Assembly: GCA_036362985.1 (NCBI GenBank)
Contig: JAYGXS010000002.1
Coordinates: forward strand, 85,087,432-85,151,431
Direction: 5' to 3'
DNA from: Ligula intestinalis
Lineage: Eukaryota > Platyhelminthes > Cestoda > Diphyllobothriidea > Diphyllobothriidae
DNA length: 64,000 nucleotides
Shown: positions 29,936-40,479 of the stretch, one piece after another
How the letters are laid out: each line of letters starts with the position of its first letter
How positions within the stretch are numbered: position 1 is the stretch's first letter
Program-made: the position numbers and the translations under genes
Notes under the pieces: generated by a model
The model's database searches: none
Told to the model about the DNA's origin: nothing
What the model saw: the letters and a program-made list of their open reading frames with translations, nothing else

Positions 29936-30350
29936 TTATATAAGGAGCTTCTCAATGCTGAGCTGTATATTGGTGACGAGAGGTTTCAGTTGAGAGCCTT
30001 CACTGTCTGTCACGGCCACTGCGATGACTGGCCGTGAAACACCGCAAGCACGACCAAGAGCTAGGAGGAATAGTAATTGAATGTTTTGGTTTACCTTGTT
30101 GCGACGATATAAACACGTAGGGAACGTTCTTATCTTCACATAGCAAAGGAAGGTGAAGGACGATTTCAATTGGATTAGTGTCAGCGGCCATTACGATAAA
30201 TTCGGCCTTGCCGCGGTTCAGTGCTTTAGTGGCTTCATTGGCTCCCTTTTTTAATTGCTTGTAGGATGCTGCCTGCTTCACGAGCTCAATAATTTTGGTC
30301 GTAAGTTCTGGACTGGCCAAAGGATAGGCCTTGGGATTTACTTCCTCTGC
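29936..30350 (-). CDS. SNU13: SNU13 / NHP2-like protein 1 (15.5K, L7Ae family), two of probably three exons
   Basis: The protein binds kink-turn RNA in U4 snRNA and box C/D snoRNAs and serves both the spliceosomal tri-snRNP and rRNA modification. Coding parts are 30350-30095 and 30060-29936 (minus), joined in phase (..[12 protein letters not shown]..). Family hallmarks include [49 protein letters not shown] and ending SIEKLLI. About 126 residues are visible against about 128 in the animal family. The acceptor 'tttttcacag' starts the first visible exon at AEEVNPK, so the initiating Met lies in an upstream exon I cannot place. Codons and frame are intact, so it is probably functional. Confidence 0.95.
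30061..30094 (-). other. 34-bp intron of SNU13
   Basis: GTAAAC at the donor and 'cctcctag' at the acceptor, phase 1. Removal restores the conserved QQALGRACG block exactly. Very short introns of this size are known in flatworm genes. Confidence 0.92.
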
Positions 30351-31655
30351 CTGTGAAAAATAGAGTAAAATCCCGAAGTAAAATTAAGAGCATAAAAACT
30401 GTTTCTGGGCAATTTAAAATGTCAAAAATAGGCAATGAATATAGTTATAACGGAGGACTGAAGTAAATCTGAAATTCGCTGGAGTAAAAGTAATATAGGT
30501 GCCGCAACATATAAGACGGGCGCGGTTTACTCGCAAATAAATCGATCAAGAACAAGTGGAATGGAGTTACCTTGTTCAGAATGGGGATTAACAAGTATGG
30601 CAATGTATTTTGTAATAACTTTTTCATTCACGTCAACCACTGGCTACGAGTTAATGTTATGTTAATAGATAGAGCGGCAAAAGTCAAAGATTGACAACTG
30701 GATTATTAAAATCAACCGCTCGGATGAAAAACAATGTATATTTTCCTTATTTTGTAGCATCCTAAAAGAACTTCCGGATTATTTTGGATTCGTTTTAATG
30801 ACCGAAATTAGGTCATGTAAACGACAGTGCTTTGTTTGCTTGAAAAATAATGCTTTTTACAATCTCCATGTACTGATATAATCGGCGGGACTGTTTGAAT
30901 GGTCGAGGTAGGAGACCCATTTGCTGTGAATCCATGATAAAGCTAATGTGGCTTTAATTGACAGCAGATACATGGTGTTCATTTCCTACACTACCGACAC
31001 TTCTCCCGCTCTTACTCGAAATTCCCTTCTCACACCACCAGCACGCTCATTTGGCGCAGGTGGTCTTGAACATTTTGGAACCATCCACCTCCATATTAAC
31101 CACTTATACTCATAAAACAGTTCTTTCCATACATTGATACCTACCTTTTACATTCACATTCGTAGTAATCGTACTAACGCACTAACTTTAATGTGTTCGA
31201 CAACGTATTTAACGAAAATATGCAGAGTATTCTAAGCAAATAAGACGATTCGTAATGCCTTAAATAACCGTCCGTGTACGAACACAACACCGCACAATGA
31301 ACTACACAGCGAGAACCATAGGCCCCTACGTACGCCAAATCAATTACACAGTAAACGTGAAATTCTCTGAAAGGAGAATATAAACTGTGCATTATAATAC
31401 AAAAAGCACGCGAAGATGTAATGGCATAAATTCTTTGACAAGGAAACAAGCTCAGACGAACTAACCATAAGCGTGCTAAAATTAGACAGGCCGCCACGAA
31501 TTAAAGCAAATTAAAAGCTTCACAATTTGAGTCCGACCTCAAATTCTTTGCTTGAATTCATTGGAAGAAACTCGACAAATGTTTATAAATTTGTTGCTAA
31601 TAAAACGATACATCGCTGCCAATTCAAAGACCTTTCTAATAGAGCACGCAAGACC
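30351..31655. other. Upstream region of SNU13, nothing else recognised
   Basis: It should hold the first exon and promoter of SNU13 on the minus strand, but I could not identify a supported ATG-donor pair. AT-rich; the rest shows no domain. Confidence 0.4.
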
Positions 31656-31659
31656 CCAT

Positions 31660-33475
31660 TTAAATCACTTTTTTGCATAAGCAATAACATTTTCAGCTCC
31701 TCACAGCATGGCCTTTTAGCGGACTGCTCTTGTGAAACGTGCCACATGTCTTTTCTAAACCTACTAACTTCCCTTTGATATGATCATTGATCTGTGGTAG
31801 TTATCTATTTTGATCTTAGTAAAGCGTTTGATAAACTTCCTCATAGGGGGCTCCTATCCAAACTAGAGGCTATGGATTTCGTAATCCATTTACTGACTTT
31901 ATCAGATCTTCTCTTTCTAATCGAAAGCAAAAGTTCTGAGTGGTATCCTTACACTCTACTGCTTCCGAAATTTGAGTGGTGTCCTTCAAGGTACCGTGCT
32001 AGGTCCTCTGCTGTTCTTGCATTGCATAAATGATATTTCATTGAGTGTTGAACACTCTTAAACTTATATGTACGCGGATGATCTCAAGTGTGTTTACTAC
32101 TTCTCTAACTCTATGGCCGCGAGATGCCAAATTCATTCGGATTTGAACGCACTTTCGGTGTGGGGCTGAACATGGCAGATGGGGTCCTCACCTTCTAAGT
32201 ACCGATACATGTGCTTTCAATAAATAAATCAATAAATATTTTTTATATTTTAGGCCCGGAGGGCCTCGTCATTGCATGGACATTAAATGCTTCCAAAACC
32301 TGTTATTTTTCAAGGTGACCCAATGACTGAATGTTCAAATATCAAGAAACAAGTTTTAAGCTACGCCAATAAATTAGATCTTCCTCCTCACGACGATAGA
32401 ATTACAGCCAAAGTAGCACAGATTTGCGGCTTTATTTCTTATAATTTCTATCTTCCTGAAATGAAATTAGGACTCAATCGTTTGTTTGTGCTTCCAAACT
32501 TAGAATACTGTTTCCCATTTTTCGGTCTAATGAATGAAGTTAGCCGTCCAAAATTTGAAAGAGTACGAAAGCAGTTCACACTAAATCTGCTTTATCCGAC
32601 AGCTTCTAGTAATTCTTACTCAAATAGATGCCAATTCACAAAAATAAGGTTCCTTTGGGTCAGGAGATTGGAAGCAGGCTTTTGTCTCTCTTTTCGCCTT
32701 AACAATAGCACAAATCTCCCCAGGATTTCTGTCATTACACCCGTCAGCCGTCCCTACAACATAAAAAACTCGGCACTTGTTATACCTTCTTCTGCATCCT
32801 CCTCATCTAAACGCTCTTTGCTTTTTGCTTCCAGATATAACTTTTCTTGGAATAACTTGCCAATGGAAATTATTCGTTAGCAATTCTGTCTGCTTTCAAA
32901 CGAAGACTGCACATTTATCTTAACACTGATTCTATTAACCTTTTATTCTTCTCATCTTTACCGAGCAGCTTTCTCCATGACTCCGAGAAAGGACCATTGG
33001 GAATTTAGGAGATCCCCTCAAAACTATTTTCTCTACCTCGTATCCCCCTGAAACCTAGATGTTTCCATTAATTACCACTCAATCAAACGAAGCACACGAA
33101 AGTATTCTGTCTAAACTGCCACCGTTTCGTTGGCTACTAACCATCATCAGACTTACACCTAGTGCTACTCTACTACTCTGTCTTATCTTCCTAAGTAGTT
33201 TTCTTCTCTAACGCACTTTTTGAAAATGGAGGCCCGTTGAATTTTACCTCCATTTTCACTGCAAGATTTTTTTCAATGCCTACCATTTGAAGTTCACCAT
33301 TAACTGCAAAACATTGCTAAATGTTGCCCATAAAGTACAATTTATGCTAATATTATTAGACATTCTACGTCTTATTGCGCACGTTGTCAAATTCGTTTTC
33401 GATTTTTTTCTTTTTTACGAAACTAATTTTGTATGGACAGTGATGTCCTGGCGGGAACAAATATAAATTCCAAAT
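31660..33475 (+). mobile_element. CR1-like LINE fragment (same family as 60-64 kb)
   Basis: Plus-strand pieces align with the RT of the right-hand LINE: SSQHGLLADCSCETCHMSF, VVIYFDLSKAFDKLPHRGLL, YADDLKCVYYFSNS, PVIFQGDPMTECSNI and FISYNFYLPEMKLGL. A C-terminal WVRRLEAGFCLSFRLNN block follows. The 3' UTR (33170-33475) is shared with 43505-43770. Several stops and frameshifts. 5' truncated within the RT. A 65-bp foreign insertion sits at 32219-32283. Confidence 0.8.
32219..32283 (-). mobile_element. Solo LINE 3' tail (about 65 bp) inserted in another LINE
   Basis: It interrupts the RT-coding sequence between codons that are contiguous in the 63.7-kb copy. On the minus strand it reads a GGCCCTCCGGGCC hairpin, TAAAATATAAA and a (TTTA/TTGA)n tail, matching the LINE end at 38128-38172. 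It is an extreme 5' truncation. Confidence 0.65.
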
Positions 33476-33518
33476 TAACAGTACTGTCAGAAGGAGAAAG
33501 GGTCTTCACCGGTAGAGG

Positions 33519-34094
33519 TCAATTTGTGGTCTGACGTTTTGAATAGCTATCCCGTCTATTCATCTTCAGAGCGTGAATACTCTGGCTGCTGGCTCTCAAT
33601 ATATGCCGCTCCTTTCGTCCGCGGGTGCAGTCTGCCAATCCCGTTCGAGCCGCTCTGCATAGGTTCGTCTCTGGTTGGTAACGGTTCGACGTTCCAGCCA
33701 CCTGGTAACCGTCCCTCGCGTTCCGCTCTGCGTTGTGAATGTGTGCGCTTAGGGAGTCAGCGTTTGTTTGGCTTGCCCCCGCCTCGCCGTCGCCTGTCCT
33801 CTGGTAACCGTTGGCTGCACCCGCAGCCTGGTAGCCATCCTCCGCTGTCTGTTCTGCGTTGAGGCTGTCTGCAGCCGGGGCGTCAGTGTTTATTTGGCTT
33901 CCCTCCGCCTCGCCGTAATCTGCCGCCTGGATAGGTTGTTTGAGGGGATCACTGGTTGAGGGCCCCGATTGTTCCGCGTCGTGACCATCCTTTGATAAGA
34001 ATTTCCTTAACACACCATAGGGGACCGGCAAATTTTTGTGGCGGTTAACCGAACAGTCAGTCGACATCCAAGCTTCTTTAGTCTGCCTTGACAT
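33519..34094 (-). pseudogene. PLE C-terminal extension with internal repeats
   Basis: After the GIY-YIG end, about 150 residues show two or more degenerate copies of a roughly 38-residue unit (SQINTDAPAADSLNAEQ.. GYQAAG.ANGYQ; ASQTNADSLSAHIHNAERN.. GYQVAGTSNRYQ). The same unit is in the copy at 2840-3047. Its role is unknown; it is hydrophilic and probably disordered. Confidence 0.7.
33531..33572 (-). ncRNA. Hammerhead-like core in PLE tail
   Basis: Minus strand: CTGAAGA, GAATAG/CTATTC stem with an acgggatag-type loop, then AAAACGTCAG. The second box has A for the usual G (GAAA becomes AAAA), so this copy may be inactive. Confidence 0.45.
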
Positions 34095-34106
34095 GTGATC
34101 ATCACC

Positions 34107-34337
34107 TCAGCCCACCATTTCGACGGCGTCAAAATCGAAGACGTGCCCGACCTTTGCAGCATGGGTGGCTACCTCCGACTTTGGGTCTAGCCTATCTACC
34201 ACCCACTGATGCTCATGCATTCGCGTTTGAAGCTGCCGACCGGTTTCTCCAACGTAGTTACACCTCTTGCAACTACACTGAAGTCGGTAGACAACGCCTT
34301 GTTTTTCTTGTTCCGGTATAGGGTCTTTTGGCCACAT
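34107..34337 (-). pseudogene. PLE GIY-YIG endonuclease domain
   Basis: Contains CSC..CNYVGETGR, the invariant Arg in TRMHEH and the downstream H..GH.FDF motif. It continues in another frame into 34094-33519 (KEAWMSTDCSVNRHKNLPVPY). The usual place after RT in canonical PLEs is kept. Confidence 0.85.
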
Positions 34338-34693
34338 TACTTTTGCCGGATTGTGGCAGCATGCCTGTGGGCTACTCCTATTCCGAGAGGTTCGAGGGAT
34401 ATAGCCACGATTTCAGATACCCCTCTCATGTACGGAATGCTCCGCCAGGACTTTGGTGGGCAACGCTCCTCGTTCCGTGGTTTTGCTGGCCTACGACTCC
34501 ATTCAGTGAACACTCGTGGATAGCCGTTAGCTCTGAAAAGCTCCCGGAACAGCTTTGCTTCGTCTCGTTTGGCGGCCAGCCTGCTGCAGTGGGTTTCGTT
34601 TCGGTGGTATAGCGTGCGTATGCAAATTCACTTGTGTTGCAATGGGTGGTTGATATTGTAACTCAATATCTGTGAAGTGTTTGTTGGTTTACG

Positions 34694-35382
34694 CTAGACA
34701 GAAGTCACCATGTTGTTGTTCGGTTGGCGGCAGACAAGAACGTCCGAAAACGGAAGTCTGCTCTCCACTTCTTCTTTCATCATGAGCTGTAGATCGGGAA
34801 AGATAGAGTTTAATCGGTTTTTAAAGTTGCTGATACATTTCTCTTCTATGACAACGAAGGTGTCGTCCACGTATCCTGCCCAAAATTTGGGCTCGTACTC
34901 TTCGAATAGCCATCTCTCGAGTTTTTGCAGTACCACCTCGGCAATCAGCCCAGAGATAGGGGACCCCATATGGGTGCCTTTAATTTGCTAATTTGTGGTC
35001 TCTTTGAAGGTAAAGAAGATCTTGAGACAGTGCTCTGTGAGTCCTATGAGGTCTTCAGTTGTGAGCTGATCTTCCCTCTCCTCGGAATTCTGTCGTAGAA
35101 AGTCCCGGATAGTTTCAACAGCAAGGGCCTTTGGTATGGATGTGAAGAGTGAGATGAAATCGAATGACACCATCCTTTCACCGGGTTCAATTGTGACCGT
35201 TTGGATTTGTCTAGAAATTGTTTTGCTGAGTGAACTGTCGTTTGTGAGCCCGTCGTAAGGAACTTCAGCTTCCAGAATAGCCAATTCGCTAGCCCGTATG
35301 TTGGCGTGCCTCGGAGGGACACGATGAGCACAAGGGGTACGTGTGGCTTGTGTACTTTTGGGAGACCATAGAACCATGCCAC
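34694..35382 (-). pseudogene. PLE reverse transcriptase
   Basis: Two overlapping minus-strand frames (35382-35044, 35377-34988) and 34969-34694 together cover RT fingers and palm. The active site is YVDD. PLE RTs are related to telomerase RT and are not of LINE or LTR type. Frameshifts near 35150-35200 and a stop near 34980 inactivate it. Confidence 0.85.
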
Positions 35383-36088
35383 GGCCGCTTCAGTGGGCTT
35401 TGCCGTATACCAGTTCGTGATAGTGATGACCTTTTCTTTCTTTAGTCAACCCAGGGTTTTGCTCACTTTTGCCAGTAGTGGTTTTGGGCCGGCGGTGTTA
35501 CTGACTTTGTAAGACTCTCGATCGTTAAGGAGCGTTCGAATTTTGTTTTGGTGGTCAACTTTAACGAGCACAACCGTTAATCGGCCTTTGTCAGCAGGCA
35601 GGATAACTATTTAAGCGTCTGCTTTTATCTCCCTGAAGGCCTTTTTTCTTCTCTTAAGAGCACATTGGTATTTAGGTGTGACATGACTAGAGAGGTGACC
35701 TGGTGTCGCAGAAAGTCCTTTGTCTCGTCTGGGACGCTGGTTTGGCGTAATGCTGATTCGAAGGAGACAATAAAGGTGACTGGATCAGCATCGGTTGTGT
35801 TTCATCCACATCCCCTTTGCAGGATCGTTGATGATCAGGTGACCTCTGCCGTTCACTCGCTTGTCGACCCTGTTGTCCGCGATGGCCTCGTCCGGTCTCA
35901 CCTCCCTGATGGTTGATCATGAAGCCAGTCGGGTGGTGTTACATTGGTGAACGACAGCCTCTGCTGTTATATGATTTTTTTAAATAATAATAATATGTTT
36001 ATCATGCCAGTTTACAGGCAATTGTAAAGAGTTGGTAATGCACCTCTTGGGCGCCTTCCAACACCTCGAAGACCGGAAAAAACCTAAA

Positions 36089-36170
36089 ACAAACTCCCTA
36101 TGTTGCAGCCAGTATTGGTTTTGTTTCAGGTTTTTTGTTTTGTCAATACTGGGCGAGATAGGGAGTTTGT
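36089..36170 (-). repeat. Conserved stem-loop in LINE 3' UTR
   Basis: ACAAACTCCCTAT..GCCAGTATTG pairs with CAATACTGGGC..ATAGGGAGTTTGT around a 26-nt T-rich loop (arms 36089-36117 and 36144-36170). An identical hairpin lies at 58689-58770. Confidence 0.8.
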
Positions 36171-36435
36171 TTCAAGTGAAAAAACCTGCCTTCAAAGGTA
36201 TGATACAAACGAAATAAATTTACAGTTGTAAGCTGAGTTGACTCATCAGCAGGAGAACTGTTACATATCGTTTAAAAACATAAGTTCCAGACGGAGAGGG
36301 TTGGCACAAGAACACAGTGTTCTCACTCTTCCTTCAATGGTTGTCGGCAAAAGTTGCGCGCTATCGGCTGAAGGGTTAGCAGACTGCGGGCTGCTGCTTC
36401 AGCAGCATTATCTTCAGCATGAAGCCTGGCGGGGT

Positions 36436-37413
36436 TCAAAGTCCATGAACGCCATCAGAGTGAACGAGAGATTCCACCGAGTCAGCACCCAAAATTCGTG
36501 AAAGTTGTCCTGAATGTAGAAAACTAGTTATAGCTCTCTTAAACATAGGGTAGTTTTGCTGGGTTTTAATACTTTTGGGCAGCTTATTCCAGATTGATAT
36601 GGCATTTACTGAAAAGAATTGCCGGTACTTAACTGTGCGTGCCATAGGAAGAAATAAGAATACGTCTCGATGACTGGCGCGTCGAGAGTGCTCAAGCTGC
36701 CTTATTGTACTAAGAGGATTAAAGGTTTGACCATTCAAAAGTTTAAACAGTAAAAATAGACCCTTCTGCAATCGACGAAGCCATAGGGGATCCAGCGTTA
36801 TAAGTTCGCACCTTTGTTGGTAGGCTAAGTTACGGTGTTCTGTAGTGAAAACTCTTCTAGTGAAGACGTGCTGCACCGATTCTATTTTCTTCCGTTCACT
36901 AGTGCGCAGAAGACTGAATAGGGGTGAGCAGTATGCAAGACTAGGTCTCACGTACACACTATAAAGGCTAGTTCTAACCTTGATAGTCTTAAAATTTCTA
37001 AGGATTAATCTGGTGGTTCGGCGTGCTTTCGGGACTATCAGGGCACAGTGCTCTGACACATTGAGTCCATTAGAGTAGGATATGCCCAAATCCTTGATAA
37101 CTCCTGGGACATTTAGTTCGTGGCCGTCAGTGCTTAATTCCGGTTGATGATCGTCGCCAACAACCATAAGGGAACATTTTTGCCATGAAAGGGTGAGGCG
37201 CCATGTGCAACACCACTGGGCGAAGGCCTGAAGATCATTTTTTATCAGCTCGAGCACGATGTTGCGATCTGCCGGTTTATATCGATAATTGACTTTTAAA
37301 TCATCAGCGTTCATGAAAGGTCTGCCATACTGAAAACAATCTGAAAGGTCGTTGACAAACAGGCAAAATAGGAGTGGACCCAGTACACTACCCTGTATAA
37401 CTCCACTCCTCAC
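36436..37413 (-). pseudogene. CR1-like RT C-terminal half
   Basis: Open for 325 codons. Begins at motif 4 (SGVIQGSVLGPLL), passes the altered NADD site, the LSWQKCSLMVVG region and thumb, and the block LLRTSERKKIESVQHVFTRR. Homologous to 59578-59036. The upstream part is at 37793-37503. Confidence 0.85.
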
Positions 37414-37799
37414 ACGCGTGGGGTTGGAGATATCATTGGAAATTTTTACTCGTTGTGTGCGAGCATCCTAATAGGAAGATATGAAGTTCAGAGGCTTGCT
37501 ACCTATGGTGAGGAGGCCAGTTTCAGAAGGAGGAGGTTATGATCGACTCGATCAAAGGCCTTAGTAAAATCAAAATAGACGCTATAAGTGGCAAAACCGC
37601 TGTCTCTAGATTGCAGCACATAATCAAAGAAAGAGAGCTGACAGGTGTCACAAGATCGTTTCTCGAGAAAGCCATGTTGAGCTGTATTGAGTAGGTTGTT
37701 CTCTGTCAAGTGACGCATCATCTTTTCTTTGATTAAGGTCTCCAAGATCTTCGAGGCTGCGGGAAGTGTATTCATTACAAGAAGCGTTTCCAACCGTCA

Positions 37800-38172
37800 T
37801 ACGTTCTCATCAACAGTCCTGTCTCATTTGCAATCCTCTCAACCAAACCCCTTAATTTTGTTGAAGCAGTTTTTCTCCTGCGTTCTGTTTTTTTAATCGG
37901 GGGTTCGCTGAACTCCACCCCAGCTTAAATGGTAGGAGTTTTTCCACTGCTTTCTCCTTAGTTCCCCATACGTTGACTACTATTTTAAAACGAAGATGTG
38001 TTGGTGAATATGAATTAATCTACCAACACTGCTTAACGCTCAAGCAGTCTATGTGGTTGTTTCACGGAGAGAAGCATTTACCAACTTTGCATTTATTTTT
38101 CCACAGCACTAAGTTTGCAATTAAGAGGCCCTTCGGGCCTAAAATATAAAATTTATTTATTTATTTATTCAT
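37800..38172 (+). mobile_element. LINE 3' UTR and tail (plus)
   Basis: Only the end of a LINE: a UTR block related to 33170-33475 and 43505-43770 ('gaagcagtttttct.ct.c', 'tttttccactgc'), then 'GGCCCTTCGGGCC' at 38128-38140, TAAAATATAAA and (TTTA)4-5. Its 5' side abuts the truncated start of the minus-strand LINE. Confidence 0.65.
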
Positions 38173-39200
38173 AGGACTTTTGTTTGAACCTCGGTTAGCC
38201 ATTTTGACGAGAGATGGTGTACTAACGTTTGCTCCGTCTCCGGGTGTTGTGCGGTCGGCAGTGCCCTCAACTTTATCGATAAGTCCACGTCTCTGCTCGC
38301 ACGCCTCTGTCGTCCCAAGGATACCAAAGTGTTTTCTAATGTGATGGCGGTCTTTTTATTACAGTGGCGACGAACAAGCATCTTCAAGTTGTCACAACTG
38401 CCTGCATATTTCTGTAATCGGATGTGGCAATCTTGTATGAAGACTCTGGTCATTCGCCAACTGTGTCGAACATCGTTTGTTCGGCCAACTCTGTGTTGAC
38501 AGGAGGCTTATAGAATAGGCATTTTGGCATTGTGTAGTTGGCAAGACATCTGTACTGTGACAACAGTACTCTGTCTAGTATCTCGCATTAAGCGCATGGA
38601 TGCCGATATAGCATTAGAATGGCGAACGGAAGTCTGCAGTCATAGGTATTTGTTGTGCGATAATGACCAGGACAGTGCACAAATATTTTAACTGATTCGC
38701 CTTATGAAGAATTGCTCAAATTCGAATATATGTGGGACAAAGGCATAGTTGAAGGTTGAAGAAAAAATCCAAACCGATGCCGTGCTATGCGATTCACATT
38801 TATCTCAAATATGTGTTTCTTGTATTGGGTGATAGCAGAACTTGTCTCGAAAAATGATCTGTAGAAGACGCCGATATTTAATTAATTCCACCTCACATAA
38901 AAACCTCAAAGCAAAACCAGTCCACTTACGCGTCCCAAAAACTTTCTGGGTCGCGTGCTTTACCAGGCTCCCAGAAGTGCGGTCTGCATTTCACTGCATG
39001 GGGTGGGGACATGAAGTCCACATGAATAAGGGCATTAATAAGAGCCTCAGCTCTTTAGCCAAATATTCCACATAGACAGGCACTGCTTACTAAAAAGCAT
39101 AACTTATCCTGTCAGTTAGCAGTCATTCACACCCTGAAATTAAGCGTATCGTTTTAAGACCAGCATGTGTCTATCTTATCATATGAACCCCTGATGAGGC
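38173..39200. other. No recognisable feature
   Basis: A 94-codon minus-strand frame (38453-38169) has no family resemblance I can name. The rest is AT-rich without repeats matched inside the window. Confidence 0.35.
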
Positions 39201-39430
39201 ATGGGGATTGCTTATCCTCTACAGACATTATAATAATAAGATTCATTTGTAAAGCACATCTTCAGTACCGTCAAAACCCCGGAAGGCAAGAAAAAAATCC
39301 TAACACAAGCCCCTTCTTTTACAGTAACTATTGGCTTTTTTGGTCTTATGCTTGGTCAGTAGTGTGCGAAATAAGGAGTTTATTTTAAGTGAAAAACCTG
39401 ATTTTAAAGGTATAATACTAGAAAAACATG
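39200..39430 (-). mobile_element. Diverged copy of LINE 3' UTR
   Basis: 'aaaaatcctaacacaagcccc', 'cagtaactattggc', 'gtcagtagtgtgcgaaataaggagttt' and 'aagtgaaaaacctg.tttaaaggta' align with 36075-36200, including a weakened version of the hairpin. No RT remains next to it; 39430-40475 shows nothing supported. Confidence 0.55.
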
Positions 39431-40479
39431 AAATATAATAGCCATAAATTATACCTGTCACTATGTGACGGTCATTGAGGGTCTGCGTTGCGAGCTCCTT
39501 GGCAAAGCGGAATTTAAGTGTTCCTTGACTAGATCGGTGAAACACCTGCATTCATTCATACGTGTTACTGTTTCGTAGTAAGAAAAAACTGTCCTTCCAT
39601 TTAACTGAGGTGGATTTAGCCGCGGTCAGTTTGGAGGGCAACCGTTATCAGCAAAGCCTATCGCATCGTCCACATGCATGGATTTAGCCGATATGGCGAT
39701 TACAATCTTTGTCCATCGGATCAATTTTGATAAACAGATGGATCGCTGCAGATGTCTGAGGTGAGTCAAGGCAGCCGGAAGCTGATTGCAAAGCACCATT
39801 GTCATTCAAATGCGACGGCAGAAGACGCTTGGCCTTTCGTTTGTCATCTATTTAATCCTGGTAAGATATAAATCACCCGCGCTTTTCTCCATTTCATGCG
39901 TCAGTCGACTATCTGCGTTTGTCAACCACCTGGTAACAAAATGACGCACAAGGTCAGCCTATCAACTTAGCCGTCAGTTTATTTGGAGCAAATGACATAA
40001 ATTCTTAAAAACTCCTTTAAAACGGTACAGGAAGGCATAAGTGTCTTGAATATGCAAAAATCCTTACATTTCCCTTCGTTATACAACAATGCGGAAACAT
40101 ATGAAGGGTTGAAAAGGGGAGATGTTTGCGAAATAGTAGCGTAGAATCCTTTCACTTCGTTGCTACTATGACATGTTCACCGGAGCCAACTCTAATGTAA
40201 ATATAGAGTCGGTTTAAATTAAGGAAGTAGTATGTTTGTTGTCGCATATGTTATCTGTCAGACAGAGGTTTTAATGTTTGGGTTGGCCTTTGAGAAATAA
40301 TTATCTAGAGGTATCTAGAACACAATCGGAGTCGGGTAATGCACAATGGATGCTGGCACAGGGCTCCACCTTCGAAGGAATCTTTAAGAGAAGAACTATG
40401 AACGTTGGTCTGAGCGGCTCAGTTCCTGCTTCCCTCCCTCAGCTCTTTCCTCTTTCATGTTTTTTGAGGTTCCTTATTG

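Larger units (their letters stand above)
33484..35935 (-). mobile_element. Penelope-like element with RT and GIY-YIG, most complete copy
   Basis: Minus strand, 5' to 3': N-terminal region with ILPADKGRLTVV (about 35.6 kb), RT with FYGLPKVHKPHVP, RGTPTYGLANWL, FDFISLFTSIPKALAVETI, KGTHMGSPISGL-type motif and GYVDDTFVVIEE. The GIY-YIG endonuclease follows (LQCSCKRCNYVGETGRQL, TRMHEH, ATHAAKVGHVFDFDAV, then KEAWMSTDCSVNRH). Last come a repeat-rich C-terminal extension and a tail with a hammerhead-like core. Catalytic residues of RT (VDD) and nuclease are present. Stops and frameshifts (for example near 34980 and 35460) break it. Confidence 0.9.
35970..37800 (-). mobile_element. CR1-like LINE, 5'-truncated (RT to 3' UTR)
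   Basis: Minus strand RT: LPAASKILETLIKEKM, NTAQHGFLEKRSCDTCQL, VYFDFTKAFDRVDH, SGVIQGSVLGPLLFCLFVND and MNADDLKV. The last is a weakened active site (usual aromatic before A-D-D replaced by Asn). A C-terminal domain ends near 36436. The 3' UTR contains a strong hairpin (36089-36170) and ends in an A/T-triplet tail near 35985. A stop or frameshift splits it at about 37420-37500. Its 3' 1 kb is almost duplicated at 58580-59580. Confidence 0.85.

Noticed and set aside
31174..31497. Minus-strand frame upstream of SNU13 as its first exon
   Set aside because: Its frame has no link to the SNU13 acceptor phase and contains no conserved N-terminal residues.
38169..38453. Minus-strand 94-codon protein gene
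   Set aside because: No motif, and it abuts a LINE tail; treated as chance or unknown decayed element.
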